This document shows, in pieces, positions 16,163-25,116 of a stretch of DNA of 64,000 nucleotides (positions within the stretch are counted from its first letter, which is position 1; every line of letters begins with the position of its first letter). The notes below the pieces were generated by a model. It was not told where the DNA came from, did no database searches, and worked only from the letters and a program-made list of their open reading frames with translations. Both the position numbers and the translations under genes were made by a program. Origin of the DNA: Phenylobacterium montanum (GTDB lineage: Bacteria > Pseudomonadota > Alphaproteobacteria > Caulobacterales > Caulobacteraceae); NCBI RefSeq assembly GCF_018135625.1, contig NZ_CP073078.1:5426501-5490500 (forward strand), written 5' to 3'.

Positions 16163-17528
16163 GATTGCGGTCCAGCTTGCCGCCGGCCGTGACCGGCAGG
16201 CTGGGCACGAACTTCAGGTTCACCGGGACCTTGTAGGCCGGCAGGGCCTCGCGGCAGCCCTCCAGGATCTGGGCCTTGAGGTCAGGGTCGGGGATTTCTG
16301 CCAGTTCGCCCGAGCGCACCACCTCGGCCGCCACAACAGAGCCGGTGATCGGGTTCTTGCGCGCCTTGACCAGGGCCATGCGCACGCCGGGCTGGCGATT
16401 GATCACCGCCTCGACCTCCTCGGGGTTCACCTTCAGCCCGCCGACATTGATGATGCCGCCGCGCCGGCCCATGAAGTAGTAGCGGTCGCCGCGCAACTCG
16501 ACCATGTCGCCGGTGTCGACGAAACCGTCGGGGCGAACCAGCGCCAGATCGATGCCGGCATAGCCGCTGGCGGTCCGCTTCGAGCGGATCAAGAGCACGC
16601 CGTCCACAACCTGCATTTCCACCTCGGCGCCCGGCGCGCCGACATAGGCGGCGGGAAAGCCCTCCAGCCCGTCATTGACCTCGAACCCCACGCCGGCCTC
16701 GGTGGAAGCGTAGGCATGGCCGACCGCGGCCTTGGGGAAGAAGGCGGCCAGGCCGTCCAGAACCGCCTGGTCGGCGATCTCGCCGGAAAGGCGCACATAG
16801 GCCGGATCGATCAGCTTCAGCTCCGGGTTCATCAGCGCCCAGCGCCAGTGCGAGGGGGTGCCGGTCTGGTGGGTGACGCCGATCTCGCCCAGGCGCGCCA
16901 GGAAGGCCGGCGTCGGCTCGTCCGGGTCCGACAGCACGATCGCCGAAGGGCCGGTCAAGGCGCGCAGCAGGATCTGCAGGCCGCCATAGCGGCGGATGTC
17001 GTAGAAGGTGCCCCAGACCACCGGCGGCGCGCCCGCAGGCCGCGGCTTGATCGCCCCGGTCAGGCCGTCCAGCTTGTGGATGACCATTTTCGGCGCCCCG
17101 GTCGTGCCGGAAGTGAACAGCAGCCACTCGGTCGGCCGTGTCGGCGAGGGCAGGGGCGCGGCAGGCTCGGCCGGCGCCGCCAGCCGGTGGATGGGCAGGC
17201 CGAGGGCCTTCAGCGGCTCATGCTCGCCGTCAACGACGATCGCCTCGGCGCCCGAATGCTCGACCACTGAAGGCAGGTGCTCGTCGGCCAGGTCGGGTGG
17301 GCAGACCACGATCCGCTGGGCCAGGCCGTCGAGCTCGACCATGGCCTGGGCGGCGCCGATCTGGCTCCTGGTGTGGATCAGCACCGAGCGGCCGGCGAGG
17401 CCGGCGCGCGCGGCGCCGAGGCCCGTCCTGGCCGCCAGATCCTCGAACGCCAGCGAGCGCTCGCGCCCGTGCAGGCTAAGGCCCGCCTTGCCGGGCGCGG
17501 CCGCAAGCCCCTCGCGCAGGCTGGTCAT
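16155..17528 (-). CDS. AMP-forming acyl/aminoacyl ligase (ANL superfamily)
   Basis: 457 aa stand-alone adenylation enzyme, shorter than typical acyl-CoA synthetases. The P-loop-like motif LLFTSGTTGAPKM is present, as are the 'DTGDMVELRGDRYYFMGRRGGIINVGG' hinge region and a C-terminal GGKLD, although the residue expected to be the catalytic Lys is not in a standard GK(I/V)xR context. The ATG at 17528 was chosen because it follows the ACP stop by 2 bp; upstream in-frame residues overlap the ACP gene and look non-coding. The ligase most likely loads an acyl group onto the adjacent ACP. The substrate is unknown. Confidence 0.85.
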   Translation of the reverse strand: MTSLREGLAAAPGKAGLSLHGRERSLAFEDLAARTGLGAARAGLAGRSVLIHTRSQIGAAQAMVELDGLAQRIVVCPPDLADEHLPSVVEHSGAEAIVVDGEHEPLKALGLPIHRLAAPAEPAAPLPSPTRPTEWLLFTSGTTGAPKMVIHKLDGLTGAIKPRPAGAPPVVWGTFYDIRRYGGLQILLRALTGPSAIVLSDPDEPTPAFLARLGEIGVTHQTGTPSHWRWALMNPELKLIDPAYVRLSGEIADQAVLDGLAAFFPKAAVGHAYASTEAGVGFEVNDGLEGFPAAYVGAPGAEVEMQVVDGVLLIRSKRTASGYAGIDLALVRPDGFVDTGDMVELRGDRYYFMGRRGGIINVGGLKVNPEEVEAVINRQPGVRMALVKARKNPITGSVVAAEVVRSGELAEIPDPDLKAQILEGCREALPAYKVPVNLKFVPSLPVTAGGKLDRNRA

Positions 17529-17530
17529 GC

Positions 17531-17866
17531 TCAGTCCGCCGCGTTCTCGTAGAACTTGATGAAATCGCCAAAAGTGACCGGAAAATAGACTTCTTCGGCG
17601 CTTGAGAACGGGTCGAGGCCCAGGTCGTCCTCCAGTTCGGCGACGATGATGGCGAAGCACAGGGAGTCGAGGCCGGATTCCAGCAGGATCAGGTCGTCCG
17701 TCAGTGGGCGCAGGAGCTTTTCCTGCGCCGCCGCCACCTGCTTGAACTGGGTCACGATCGCCTCGCGGACCTTCGAGGCCGCGCCTGCGCCGGAGCCCGC
17801 GCCGCCGTCGTGCATGAATCTTGCTGAGCCATGGCCCAGGCCGCCGGCGATGCTGGTTTGCTTCAT
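17531..17866 (-). CDS. Acyl carrier protein (specialised)
   Basis: 111 aa with a flexible N-terminal extension rich in Gly/Ala/Ser (first about 35 residues), then a carrier domain. The attachment site is L-L-E-S-G-L-D-S-L-C-F, with the Ser of DSL as phosphopantetheine acceptor. The start ATG at 17866 has GGAG upstream; an internal ATG (MHDGG) could also be used and would give a standard-size ACP. It is the first gene of an ACP, AMP-ligase, SDR operon. Its start codon lies only 12 bp from that of the divergent GNAT-like gene. Confidence 0.88.
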   Translation of the reverse strand: MKQTSIAGGLGHGSARFMHDGGAGSGAGAASKVREAIVTQFKQVAAAQEKLLRPLTDDLILLESGLDSLCFAIIVAELEDDLGLDPFSSAEEVYFPVTFGDFIKFYENAAD

Positions 17867-17878
17867 GGTAGAACTCCG

Positions 17879-18757
17879 ATGCTTTCGTCCGCCGTCCCGA
17901 TGGTCCGTTGCCGCCAGATCCAGGACGCAGACCTGGACCGTATCACCGACTTGTTGACCGAGGGGTTTCCGGATCGCCCTCGCAGCTACTGGGCCAGCGG
18001 CTTTCACCGCATGGCGAAAAGGACGGCTCCGGAAAGCTTCCCCCGGTTCGGCTATATGCTGGAGAGCGGCGGCGCGCCAGTCGGTGTTCTACTTACCCTG
18101 TTCACCGGTTCGGGTGCGCCCGCGGAAGCGGCGCCGAGGATCAATGTCTCGAGCTGGTACGTGCAGCCCGCGTTCCGCTCTCACGCCACGCTGATGGTGG
18201 CCATGGCCCTGAAGCACAAGGGGGCGACCTATCTCAACACATCGCCCATGCCGCACACCCTGCCGGTGCTGAACGTCCTGGGGTTCAGGCCCTTGAGCAG
18301 AGGCCAATTCCTCGCCGCGCCGGTGCTGTCCGCCGGCGGCAGGGGCCTCACCGTGCACGAGATCGGCCCCTACAGCCGCCAGGGCGCCTATCCCGACGCG
18401 GAGGCGTTCGAGCTGTTGCGCAGCCATGCCGCGCACGGGTGCATCAGCCTGGCGGTCTCGGACGGCCGTTCGTGGTCGCCGTTCGTCTTCCTGCGCCGCG
18501 AGATCCGATATTCCCCAGTCGGGGTGGCCCAGCTCGCCTATTGCCGTGACACCGCCGATTTCGTCCGCTGCGCCGGCGCCCTTGGCCGACGCCTGGCCCG
18601 GCTCGGCTGCTTCCTGACCCTCTGCGACTCGAACGGGCCGGTCGCTGGCCTCGTCGGTCGCTACTTCCCGGGCAAGGCCCCGAAGTACTTCAAGGGACCC
18701 GCCGGCCCCCGCCTGAACGACCTGGCCTTCACCGAGGCGGTGGTTTTCGGGCCATAA
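17879..18757 (+). CDS. GNAT-like acyltransferase, unknown acceptor
   Basis: 292 aa. The N-terminal part reads as a GNAT fold (VRCRQIQDADLDRITDLL; 'VSSWYVQPAFRSHATLMVAMAL'), but the canonical RxxGxG/A loop is absent. The C-terminal 130 residues are less typical and Cys-containing. I do not recognise a specific family. The gene is divergent from an ACP-led operon with only 12 bp between the two start codons, if the ATG at 17879 is used; an ATG at 17900 is an alternative and fits the domain edge. The context suggests that it transfers an acyl group from the neighbouring ACP to an amine, which is inference. Confidence 0.6.
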   Translation: MLSSAVPMVRCRQIQDADLDRITDLLTEGFPDRPRSYWASGFHRMAKRTAPESFPRFGYMLESGGAPVGVLLTLFTGSGAPAEAAPRINVSSWYVQPAFRSHATLMVAMALKHKGATYLNTSPMPHTLPVLNVLGFRPLSRGQFLAAPVLSAGGRGLTVHEIGPYSRQGAYPDAEAFELLRSHAAHGCISLAVSDGRSWSPFVFLRREIRYSPVGVAQLAYCRDTADFVRCAGALGRRLARLGCFLTLCDSNGPVAGLVGRYFPGKAPKYFKGPAGPRLNDLAFTEAVVFGP

Positions 18758-18761
18758 AACT

Positions 18762-19637
18762 TCACCCGTGGGCGAAGGCCCAATAGAGGTCCCGCGCGCG
18801 CTGGCGGATGGGGCCAGGCTGCAGCTCGCGATCCTCGATGCGGATCATGGCCGTGACCTTGCCGTAGTTGCCGGAGGAAAAGATCTCGTCCGCGTCCAGG
18901 AACTCCTTCCAGGTCAGGGTCTTTTCCACCACCTCGATCCCGTCGCCGCGCAGAAGGCCGATCACCCGGCGGCGGGTGATGCCGTCCAGGAACACCCCGT
19001 TGGGCGCGGGGGTGAATACGACCCCGTCCTTGACCATGAAGATGTTGGCGTTGGCCAGCTCGGCGACATTGCCCAGCATGTCCAGCAGCACGCAGTTGTC
19101 GAAACCGCGGGCGTTGGCCTCGAACAGGGCCCGGGCGTTGTTGGGATAGAGGCAGCTGGCCTTGGCGTCGACCGGGGCGATCTCGATGCTCGGCCGGCGA
19201 TAGGGCGAGAGGGTCAAGGCGCTGCCGCGGGTCTTGGGCATGGGCGCCTCGTAGATCGAGAGGCACCAGCGCGTGCTCTCCGGGTCGAACTTCACCCCGC
19301 CGCCCAGGCCCGCCTCGGCCCAGTACATCGGGCGGATATAGAGTTCGGCGTCCGCAGCGAACTTCTTCAGCCCCTCTCGCGCCAGGCCGACCCAGGTCTC
19401 GGTCGGGACCACAGGCTTCAGATGGAACCGCTCGGCCGAGGTGTTGACCCGGGCGCAATGCTGGTCCAGGTCCGGCGTCACGCCTTCGAAGGCGCGGGCG
19501 CCGTCGAACACCGACGAGGCCAGCCACGAAGCGTTGGTGCGCACCCCCATGATGGCGACGTTGCCCTCGTGCCAGTCGTCCTCGAAGAAGGTCCAGGTCT
19601 TCGAGATGGGACCTAGGGTGGACACGACGCCGGCCAT
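18762..19637 (-). CDS. Class IV aminotransferase (branched-chain type)
   Basis: 291 aa fold IV PLP enzyme. Family features are 'SSVFDGARAFEGV', 'YIRPMYW', the YPNNARAL segment containing an N where the BCAT lysine block usually reads YxNS, 'LLDMLGNVAELANANIF' and 'GVFLDGITRRRVI'. The ATG at 19637 follows GGGAG and is preferred over an ATG 15 bp upstream. The lysine usually seen in the 'KxxxYxNN' block appears as 'DAKASCLYPNN'. It could be a branched-chain or D-amino-acid aminotransferase or a 4-amino-4-deoxychorismate-lyase relative. It converges with the GNAT-like gene, leaving 4 bp between the ends. Confidence 0.85.
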   Translation of the reverse strand: MAGVVSTLGPISKTWTFFEDDWHEGNVAIMGVRTNASWLASSVFDGARAFEGVTPDLDQHCARVNTSAERFHLKPVVPTETWVGLAREGLKKFAADAELYIRPMYWAEAGLGGGVKFDPESTRWCLSIYEAPMPKTRGSALTLSPYRRPSIEIAPVDAKASCLYPNNARALFEANARGFDNCVLLDMLGNVAELANANIFMVKDGVVFTPAPNGVFLDGITRRRVIGLLRGDGIEVVEKTLTWKEFLDADEIFSSGNYGKVTAMIRIEDRELQPGPIRQRARDLYWAFAHG

Positions 19638-19724
19638 GGACTGCTCCCGCAATGGACTCGCCGGCGCGTCAGCGGGCGCCGGCGAGTTTGTCCTATAGCC
19701 GAAGATTTAAGGCTTCGCCTGGCC

Positions 19725-20117
19725 TCACACCAGGATTTGCGACGCCAGAAGGATCAGGCCCCCGGTGCTGACCAGCCAGACCAGCGAACGGATCTGGCGC
19801 ACCCCGAAGGCGTAGAGCGGGACATAGGCGACGCGGCCCCAGAAATAGATCTGCGCGCCCAGCGCGGTCATGGCGTTGTCGCGATGGGCGAGATTGCTGA
19901 TCAGAACCGCAGCGATGAACAACGGCAGGGTCTCGTAGAGATTGTCCTGCGCCCGCCTCAGGCGTTCGGCGACCGCCGACAGCGGCGGCATGGTCTCGTC
20001 CCTGGGGCCGGTGTTCCACTTCAGCCCGTATTGGCGGGTCCTCGCCACGTCGAACAGCAGGATCTGCACAAAGGCCAGGACCAGGGTCCAGGCCAGGATC
20101 TTCAGCTCGGTCGTCAT
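19725..20117 (-). CDS. MAPEG family membrane protein
   Basis: 130 aa integral membrane protein with four predicted helices, matching the size and topology of the MAPEG (membrane-associated eicosanoid/glutathione metabolism) family. The segment 'ERLRRAQDNLYETLPLFIAAVL' is the conserved helix-2 motif (R-A-x-x-N-x-x-E). Bacterial members are mostly uncharacterised; some bind glutathione. It stands alone on the minus strand, divergent from the TadG-like gene. A small inverted repeat CTAAGC-CTGA-GCTTAG lies in the shared spacer at 20163-20178. Confidence 0.87.
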   Translation of the reverse strand: MTTELKILAWTLVLAFVQILLFDVARTRQYGLKWNTGPRDETMPPLSAVAERLRRAQDNLYETLPLFIAAVLISNLAHRDNAMTALGAQIYFWGRVAYVPLYAFGVRQIRSLVWLVSTGGLILLASQILV

Positions 20118-20228
20118 TAGCCCTCCCGTTCGCGCTCTCTGCTTCGCATAGTTTCTGGAGCGCTAAGCCTGAGCTTAGGGCGAATCTTAAGCACGGCCAC
20201 CGGATTTTCCGCGCGAGAGACCGGCGCC

Positions 20229-21626
20229 ATGAACCACCTGCGTTTCCAAGATCTGTTCGGCTGCTTCTGGCGCGACCGCAAAGGCGCCACGGCGATGATC
20301 TTTGTCCTGGCTCTGCCCGTGATCATGGCCTGCGTGGGTGGGGCGATCGACTATTCCGGCCGTCTGACCGCCCAGGGCCAGTTGCAGGATGCGGTGGACG
20401 CGGCCAGCGTCGGGGCCGTGGCGACCAATTCGGCCGCCTTCATCGCCGGCCAGAACATGACCAGCGATGGGCTGATCCCGGTCGGGGTCACCAACGCCAC
20501 CACCATCTTCAACAGCAACGCCGCCAACATGAAGACGGTGACCAACACCCAGCTGAACGTCAGCGTGGTCAAGTCCAAGGGCTATATCAACGCCACGGTC
20601 ACGGCGACGGCGACCTATCCGACCACTTTCCTGGGCCTGTTCGGCTTCACCACCCTGCCGATCTCGGCGGCTTCGTCGTCGCAGAACGGCATGCCGCCCT
20701 ATCTCGACTTCTATCTGCTTCTGGACGTGTCCGGCTCGATGGGCCTGCCCTCGACCAACAGCGAGGAGACGCGGCTGGCGGCGGTCAATCCGGACAACAA
20801 GTCGCTCTATCCCGGCGGCTGCACCCTGGCCTGCCATTTCTCAGGCTACCAGGGCTATACGTTGTCGCGGAATGGCGGCAATTCGCACAACCCCCAGGTC
20901 ACGTCCTGCCCGACGCCCGGAACCAGCACCTGCATTCAGCTGCGCCTGGACGCGGTGGGCTATGCGGTCAACGCGCTGATCCAGACCGCCAACCAGACCC
21001 AGAAGTACGCCCAGCAGTTCCGGATCGGGCTCTATCCCTTCATCCGTTACATGTATGCCTACTACCCGGTGACCTATAACATCTCTGGCTCGATCACCGA
21101 CCCGACCACGGTCAACTACGCCGCCGCCAACCTGGCGACGTTGCTGGACACCGGCGCCAACGCCAGCCTGGGCTCGGGCGGCACTCATTTCGAGAACGCC
21201 CTGCCGGCGGTCTCCACCGCGATCCAGAAGAACGGCATCGGCACGGGCGCCTCGGCGAGCAGCCGCCAGCCCTGGGTGTTCTTCGTCACCGACGGCTCGC
21301 AGGACAGCCAGTACTACTGGTCGGGCAGCTGGAACGGCAGCAACCACGCCACGACCCTGGACCCGACGCTCTGCACGGCCCTGAAGACCATCGGCATCCG
21401 AATCGCCGTGCTCTACATCCCCTATCAGCCGATCCAGAACCCCAATCCCAGCTTCGCGGGCGACGAGGACGACTACGCCAACAACAACATCGCCAACATC
21501 CCCGCGCCCCTGCAGTCCTGCGCCTCGCCGGGCTTCTACTGGACGGCCAATTCGCCGGCCGACATCACCACCGCCATGAACGCCATGTTCAACGCGGCCG
21601 TGGCCACTGACCACCTGACGCAATAG
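20229..21626 (+). CDS. TadG-like pilus-assembly protein with von Willebrand factor A domain
   Basis: 465 aa. After a short basic N-terminus (FWRDRKGATAMI) comes a single transmembrane helix (about residues 22-42), the TadE/G signal-anchor arrangement. A vWA domain follows with the MIDAS motif D-V-S-G-S at 166-170. The large extracytoplasmic part is Asn/Ser/Thr-rich. TadG proteins support Flp/Tad pilus assembly, but no other tad gene is in the window, so this is an orphan copy. It is a single-gene unit by spacing. Confidence 0.87.
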   Translation: MNHLRFQDLFGCFWRDRKGATAMIFVLALPVIMACVGGAIDYSGRLTAQGQLQDAVDAASVGAVATNSAAFIAGQNMTSDGLIPVGVTNATTIFNSNAANMKTVTNTQLNVSVVKSKGYINATVTATATYPTTFLGLFGFTTLPISAASSSQNGMPPYLDFYLLLDVSGSMGLPSTNSEETRLAAVNPDNKSLYPGGCTLACHFSGYQGYTLSRNGGNSHNPQVTSCPTPGTSTCIQLRLDAVGYAVNALIQTANQTQKYAQQFRIGLYPFIRYMYAYYPVTYNISGSITDPTTVNYAAANLATLLDTGANASLGSGGTHFENALPAVSTAIQKNGIGTGASASSRQPWVFFVTDGSQDSQYYWSGSWNGSNHATTLDPTLCTALKTIGIRIAVLYIPYQPIQNPNPSFAGDEDDYANNNIANIPAPLQSCASPGFYWTANSPADITTAMNAMFNAAVATDHLTQ

Positions 21627-21693
21627 AGGCTGCGCTTGCGCGGCGGGCCTGAGCGGCCGATGCTGGGTCCGCCCGCCGACCCGAGACCTCGCC

Positions 21694-22338
21694 ATGGACG
21701 CCAGCCGCCCGCACCTGATCTATTTCGCCGATCCCATGTGCTCGTGGTGCTGGGGCTTTTCGCCGGTGATCGGGGCGGTGGCGGCGGTGTTCGGCGACGA
21801 CCTGCCGATCCGGCTGGTCATGGGCGGCCTTCGGCCAGGGACCGACCAGCCGATGACCGACAAGGCCAGGGCCGAGGTGCGCCATCACTGGGAGCATATC
21901 GCCGAGCTGACCGGCCAGCCGTTCGACTACGGCTTCTTCGACCGGGCGGGCTTTCTCTACGACACCGACCCGGCGGCCCAGGCGGTGGTGCAGGTGCGCC
22001 AGACGGCGCCGGAACTGGCGCTGGCCTATCTCGCCCGGGTCCAGCGGGCCTTCTACGCCGAGAACCAGGACGTGACCTCGAACGTGACGCTGGCCGATCT
22101 CGCCGCCGAGCTGGGCCTGGACCGCGCCGAATTCCTCGCCGGCCTGGGGAGCGAGGCGCTGCAGAAGGCGACCTGGACCGACTACGCCATCTCCCAGCGC
22201 GCCGGGGTCACCGGCTTTCCGACCCTGATCGCCGGCCCCAATCCCGACGGGACCTATGGCGCGGTGGCCCGCGGCTATCGACCGACTGACGAGGTGCTGG
22301 CGGTGCTGGCGGGGTGGCTGGAACGTCAGGCCGCCTGA
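21694..22338 (+). CDS. DsbA-like (FrnE type) thioredoxin-fold oxidoreductase
   Basis: 214 aa cytoplasmic protein with no signal peptide. The active site is C16-S-W-C19 right after the first strand ('LIYFADPMCSWCWGF'), and the helical insertion and the cis-Pro loop 'GVTGFPTLIAG' follow as in DsbA/FrnE/2-hydroxychromene isomerase-related proteins. It probably catalyses thiol-disulfide exchange or glutathione-dependent isomerisation. It stands between the TadG-like gene and an SDR gene with ordinary spacing. Confidence 0.88.
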   Translation: MDASRPHLIYFADPMCSWCWGFSPVIGAVAAVFGDDLPIRLVMGGLRPGTDQPMTDKARAEVRHHWEHIAELTGQPFDYGFFDRAGFLYDTDPAAQAVVQVRQTAPELALAYLARVQRAFYAENQDVTSNVTLADLAAELGLDRAEFLAGLGSEALQKATWTDYAISQRAGVTGFPTLIAGPNPDGTYGAVARGYRPTDEVLAVLAGWLERQAA

Positions 22339-22424
22339 CCCCGCCGTAGCGGCGCCCCGCTGTGCAAGCGCGATTGCGCCGCTAATGTGCCCGCCCAGCA
22401 AAGACAACAGCGGAGGAGGCGGCC

Positions 22425-23219
22425 ATGAGCGGCCTGAAGGATGGACTACTCAAAGGCAAGGTGGCGTTCGTCGCCGGGGCCTCCAGCGGCATCAACCTGG
22501 GCATCGCCCAGCATTTCGCCCGGCATGGGGCCAAGGTGGCCCTGATCAGCCGCAGCGCCGACAAGATCGCCGCCGCCGCCGAGACCATCACCGCCGAGGG
22601 CGGTGAAGCCTTTGGCCAGGCCGCCGACGTGCGCGACTATGCAGCGGTGGACGCGGCCCTGAAGGCGGCGGTCGAGCGCTATGGCAAGATCGACGTGGTG
22701 CTGTCGGGCGCGGCCGGCAACTTTGTAGCCCCGGCCCTGGGCATGAGCGCCAACGGCTTCAAGACTGTGGTCGACATCGACCTGATCGGCACCTTCAACG
22801 TGCTGAGGGCGAGTTTCGAGCATCTGAACCGCCCCGGCGCCTCGCTGATCTCGATCACCGCCGGCCAGGCCGTGCGGCCGTCGATGTACCAGGCCCATGT
22901 CTGCGCGGCCAAGGCGGGCATCAACATGCTGACCAAGTGCCTGGCCATGGAGTGGGGGCCGGAGGGCGTGCGCGTCAACGCCATCTCACCCGGCCCGATC
23001 GCCGACACCGAGGGCATGCGCCGCCTGGCCCCCACGCCCGAGGCCGAACACGCCATCAAGTCGCGCATCGCCCTGCGCGACTATGGCAGCAAGCTCGATA
23101 TCGCCGAGGCCGCGCTCTACCTCTCCACCGACAGCGCCAAGTACATCACCGGGACCATCCTCAATGTCGATGGCGGCTCGGAGCTGGGAGACGCCAGCGG
23201 GCGGGCGGGCTTCGGCTGA
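22425..23219 (+). CDS. SDR oxidoreductase, 2,4-dienoyl-CoA reductase-like
   Basis: 264 aa. It has the nucleotide loop AGASSGIN and the diagnostic segment 'SGAAGNFVAPALGMS', as in the DECR subgroup. The usual active-site Tyr-x3-Lys is not present in standard form; instead 'SITAGQAVRPSMYQAHVCAAKAGI' keeps the Lys, again as in DECR enzymes. The likely role is NADPH-dependent reduction of dienoyl-CoA or a related enoyl thioester during fatty-acid breakdown. The start has GGAGGAGGC upstream. Confidence 0.86.
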   Translation: MSGLKDGLLKGKVAFVAGASSGINLGIAQHFARHGAKVALISRSADKIAAAAETITAEGGEAFGQAADVRDYAAVDAALKAAVERYGKIDVVLSGAAGNFVAPALGMSANGFKTVVDIDLIGTFNVLRASFEHLNRPGASLISITAGQAVRPSMYQAHVCAAKAGINMLTKCLAMEWGPEGVRVNAISPGPIADTEGMRRLAPTPEAEHAIKSRIALRDYGSKLDIAEAALYLSTDSAKYITGTILNVDGGSELGDASGRAGFG

Positions 23220-23308
23220 GGTCGCCGCTGCTGCGACCTTTCCAGCTTTGCGCCCGGCTCCAACCCGTCCTATGTCAGCGGCTCCCGAACTAGAGCCCAG
23301 GTCGCCCC

Positions 23309-24469
23309 ATGCCCGTCTCCCGCCGCGGTGAAATCCCTCCCTTCGTGGTGATGGAGGTGGCCAAGGCGGCGGTGGAGCTGGAGCGGGCAGGGCGGCCGGT
23401 CTTCCATCTTGAGGTCGGCCAGCCCTCGACCCCGGCGCCCCAGACGGCCCTGGCCGCGGCTCGGCGGGCGCTGGACGAAGACATCCTGGGCTATACCTTG
23501 GCCACCGGCGTCCATCGCTTGCGCGCCCGCATCGCCGAGCACTATCGCCGCGTCCACGGGATCGAGATCCCGATCGAGCGCATCGTCGCCACCACCGGCT
23601 CGTCGGGCGGGTTCCTGCTGGCCTTCCTGGCCGCCTTCGACGGCAAGGGCCGGGTGGCGATCGCCGCCCCCAGCTATCCCTGCTACCGCAACATCCTGGG
23701 CGCGCTCGACGTCGAGGTGGTCGCCGTCCCCTGCGGGCCCGAGACCCGCTACCAGCTGACCCCGGCGCTGATCGAGGAGGCCGCCCGCGTTCACGGCGCC
23801 TTCGACGGGGTGATCGTGGCCAGCCCCTCGAACCCCACCGGCTCGATCATCAGCGAGCCGGACATGCGGGCGCTGTCCGGCTATTGCCGCGCTGCGCGCA
23901 TGACCCTGATCTCGGACGAGATCTACCAAGGCATCCAGTACGACATCCCGGTGGTCACCGCCGCGGCCCTGGACGAGGAGGCCATCGTCCTCAACAGCTT
24001 CTCCAAGTACTTCTCCATGACCGGCTGGCGGATCGGCTGGATGATCACCCCGCCCACGCTGCTCCGCTCGGTGGAGAAGCTGGCGCAGAACTTCTTCATC
24101 TCGCCGCCGACGATCTCCCAGCTCGCCGCCAGCGCCGCCTTCGACGCCACGGAAGAGCTGGACGGCCACGTGCGCCGCTATCGCGCCAACCACGACATCG
24201 TCATGGCCGCCCTGCCGTCGCTGGGGATCAACCAGTACGCCCCGCCGGACGGCGCCTTCTACGTCTATGCTGACGTCAGCCATCTTACGGACGACAGCGT
24301 CAAGTTCTGCGCCGACCTTCTGCAGGCCACGGGCGTCGCCATCACCCCCGGCGTCGACTTCGATGTCGAGCGCGGCCACCGAACCATCCGCATCTCGTAC
24401 TGCACCAGCACCGGGGCGGTCACCGAGGCGATGGAGCGACTGAAGGCCTATTGCGCCGAGCGGGGGTAG
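23309..24469 (+). CDS. Class I/II aminotransferase
   Basis: 386 aa fold-I PLP aminotransferase of the aspartate-aminotransferase family. The PLP lysine is Lys233 in 'NSFSKYFSMTGWRIG', the Asn of 'SPSNPTGSI' and Asp/Tyr of 'ISDEIYQG' bind the cofactor, and the C-terminal 'RTIRISYC' carries the substrate-carboxylate Arg. Substrate specificity cannot be read from sequence. The next gene starts 4 bp after its stop, so it is the first of at least two co-transcribed genes (with a flavin reductase). Confidence 0.9.
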   Translation: MPVSRRGEIPPFVVMEVAKAAVELERAGRPVFHLEVGQPSTPAPQTALAAARRALDEDILGYTLATGVHRLRARIAEHYRRVHGIEIPIERIVATTGSSGGFLLAFLAAFDGKGRVAIAAPSYPCYRNILGALDVEVVAVPCGPETRYQLTPALIEEAARVHGAFDGVIVASPSNPTGSIISEPDMRALSGYCRAARMTLISDEIYQGIQYDIPVVTAAALDEEAIVLNSFSKYFSMTGWRIGWMITPPTLLRSVEKLAQNFFISPPTISQLAASAAFDATEELDGHVRRYRANHDIVMAALPSLGINQYAPPDGAFYVYADVSHLTDDSVKFCADLLQATGVAITPGVDFDVERGHRTIRISYCTSTGAVTEAMERLKAYCAERG

Positions 24470-24473
24470 GCGA

Positions 24474-25088
24474 ATGGACATGCACTTCTACGAGCCCGCC
24501 CAGGGCCATGGCCTGGCGCACGATCCGTTCAATTCGATCGTCGGCCCCCGGCCGATCGGCTGGATCTCGTCGCGCGACGCCGAGGGGCGGCTGAACCTGG
24601 CCCCCTACAGCTTCTTCAACGCCTACAATTACCGCCCGCCGCTGATCGGCTTCACCTCGATCGGGCGCAAGGACAGCCTGGCCAACGCCGAAGCCACTGG
24701 CGAGTTCTGCTGGAATCTGGCCACAAAGGCCCTGGCGGAGCAGATGAACGCCTCCAGCGCCAGCGTGGCGCACGAGGTCGACGAGTTCGAGCTCTCGGGC
24801 CTGACGCCGGCGCCCGCACGCCTGGTCTCCGCCCCGCGGGTGGCCGAGGCGCCTGTCTCGTTCGAGTGCAAGGTCTCGCAGATCGTCCAGCTGCAGGCCG
24901 CCGACGGCCGCCAGCTCAAGACCTGGCTGGTGCTGGGCGAGGTGGTCGGCGTGCACATCGACAAGACGCTGATCGTGGACGGCGCCTACGACACCGCCGC
25001 CGCGCACCCGATCCTGCGCGCCGGCGGCCTGGACGCCTATGCCGAGATCACCCCCGGCGCCATGTTCAAGATGATGCGGCCCGCCTAG
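24474..25088 (+). CDS. Flavin reductase-like protein (split-barrel FMN binding)
   Basis: 204 aa protein with the flavin-reductase-like split barrel: 'FNSIVGPRPIGWISSRDAEGRLNLAPYSFFNAY' at the N-terminus is the hallmark FMN-binding block. Members either reduce free flavin for a partner monooxygenase or act as flavoproteins themselves. It is tightly linked to the upstream aminotransferase and followed 28 bp later by a thioesterase. A monooxygenase partner is not adjacent; the luciferase-like enzyme at 10.2 kb would need such an activity, but that link is speculative. Confidence 0.88.
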   Translation: MDMHFYEPAQGHGLAHDPFNSIVGPRPIGWISSRDAEGRLNLAPYSFFNAYNYRPPLIGFTSIGRKDSLANAEATGEFCWNLATKALAEQMNASSASVAHEVDEFELSGLTPAPARLVSAPRVAEAPVSFECKVSQIVQLQAADGRQLKTWLVLGEVVGVHIDKTLIVDGAYDTAAAHPILRAGGLDAYAEITPGAMFKMMRPA

Positions 25089-25116
25089 ACCTTTCAGCGC
25101 AGTTCAGAGTTTCTCG

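Noticed and set aside
15425-19637. Bacterial sphingolipid (ceramide) synthesis cluster
   Set aside because: ACP, AMP-ligase and an acyltransferase fit loosely, but serine palmitoyltransferase and the ceramide reductase are absent, and a class IV aminotransferase is present instead.
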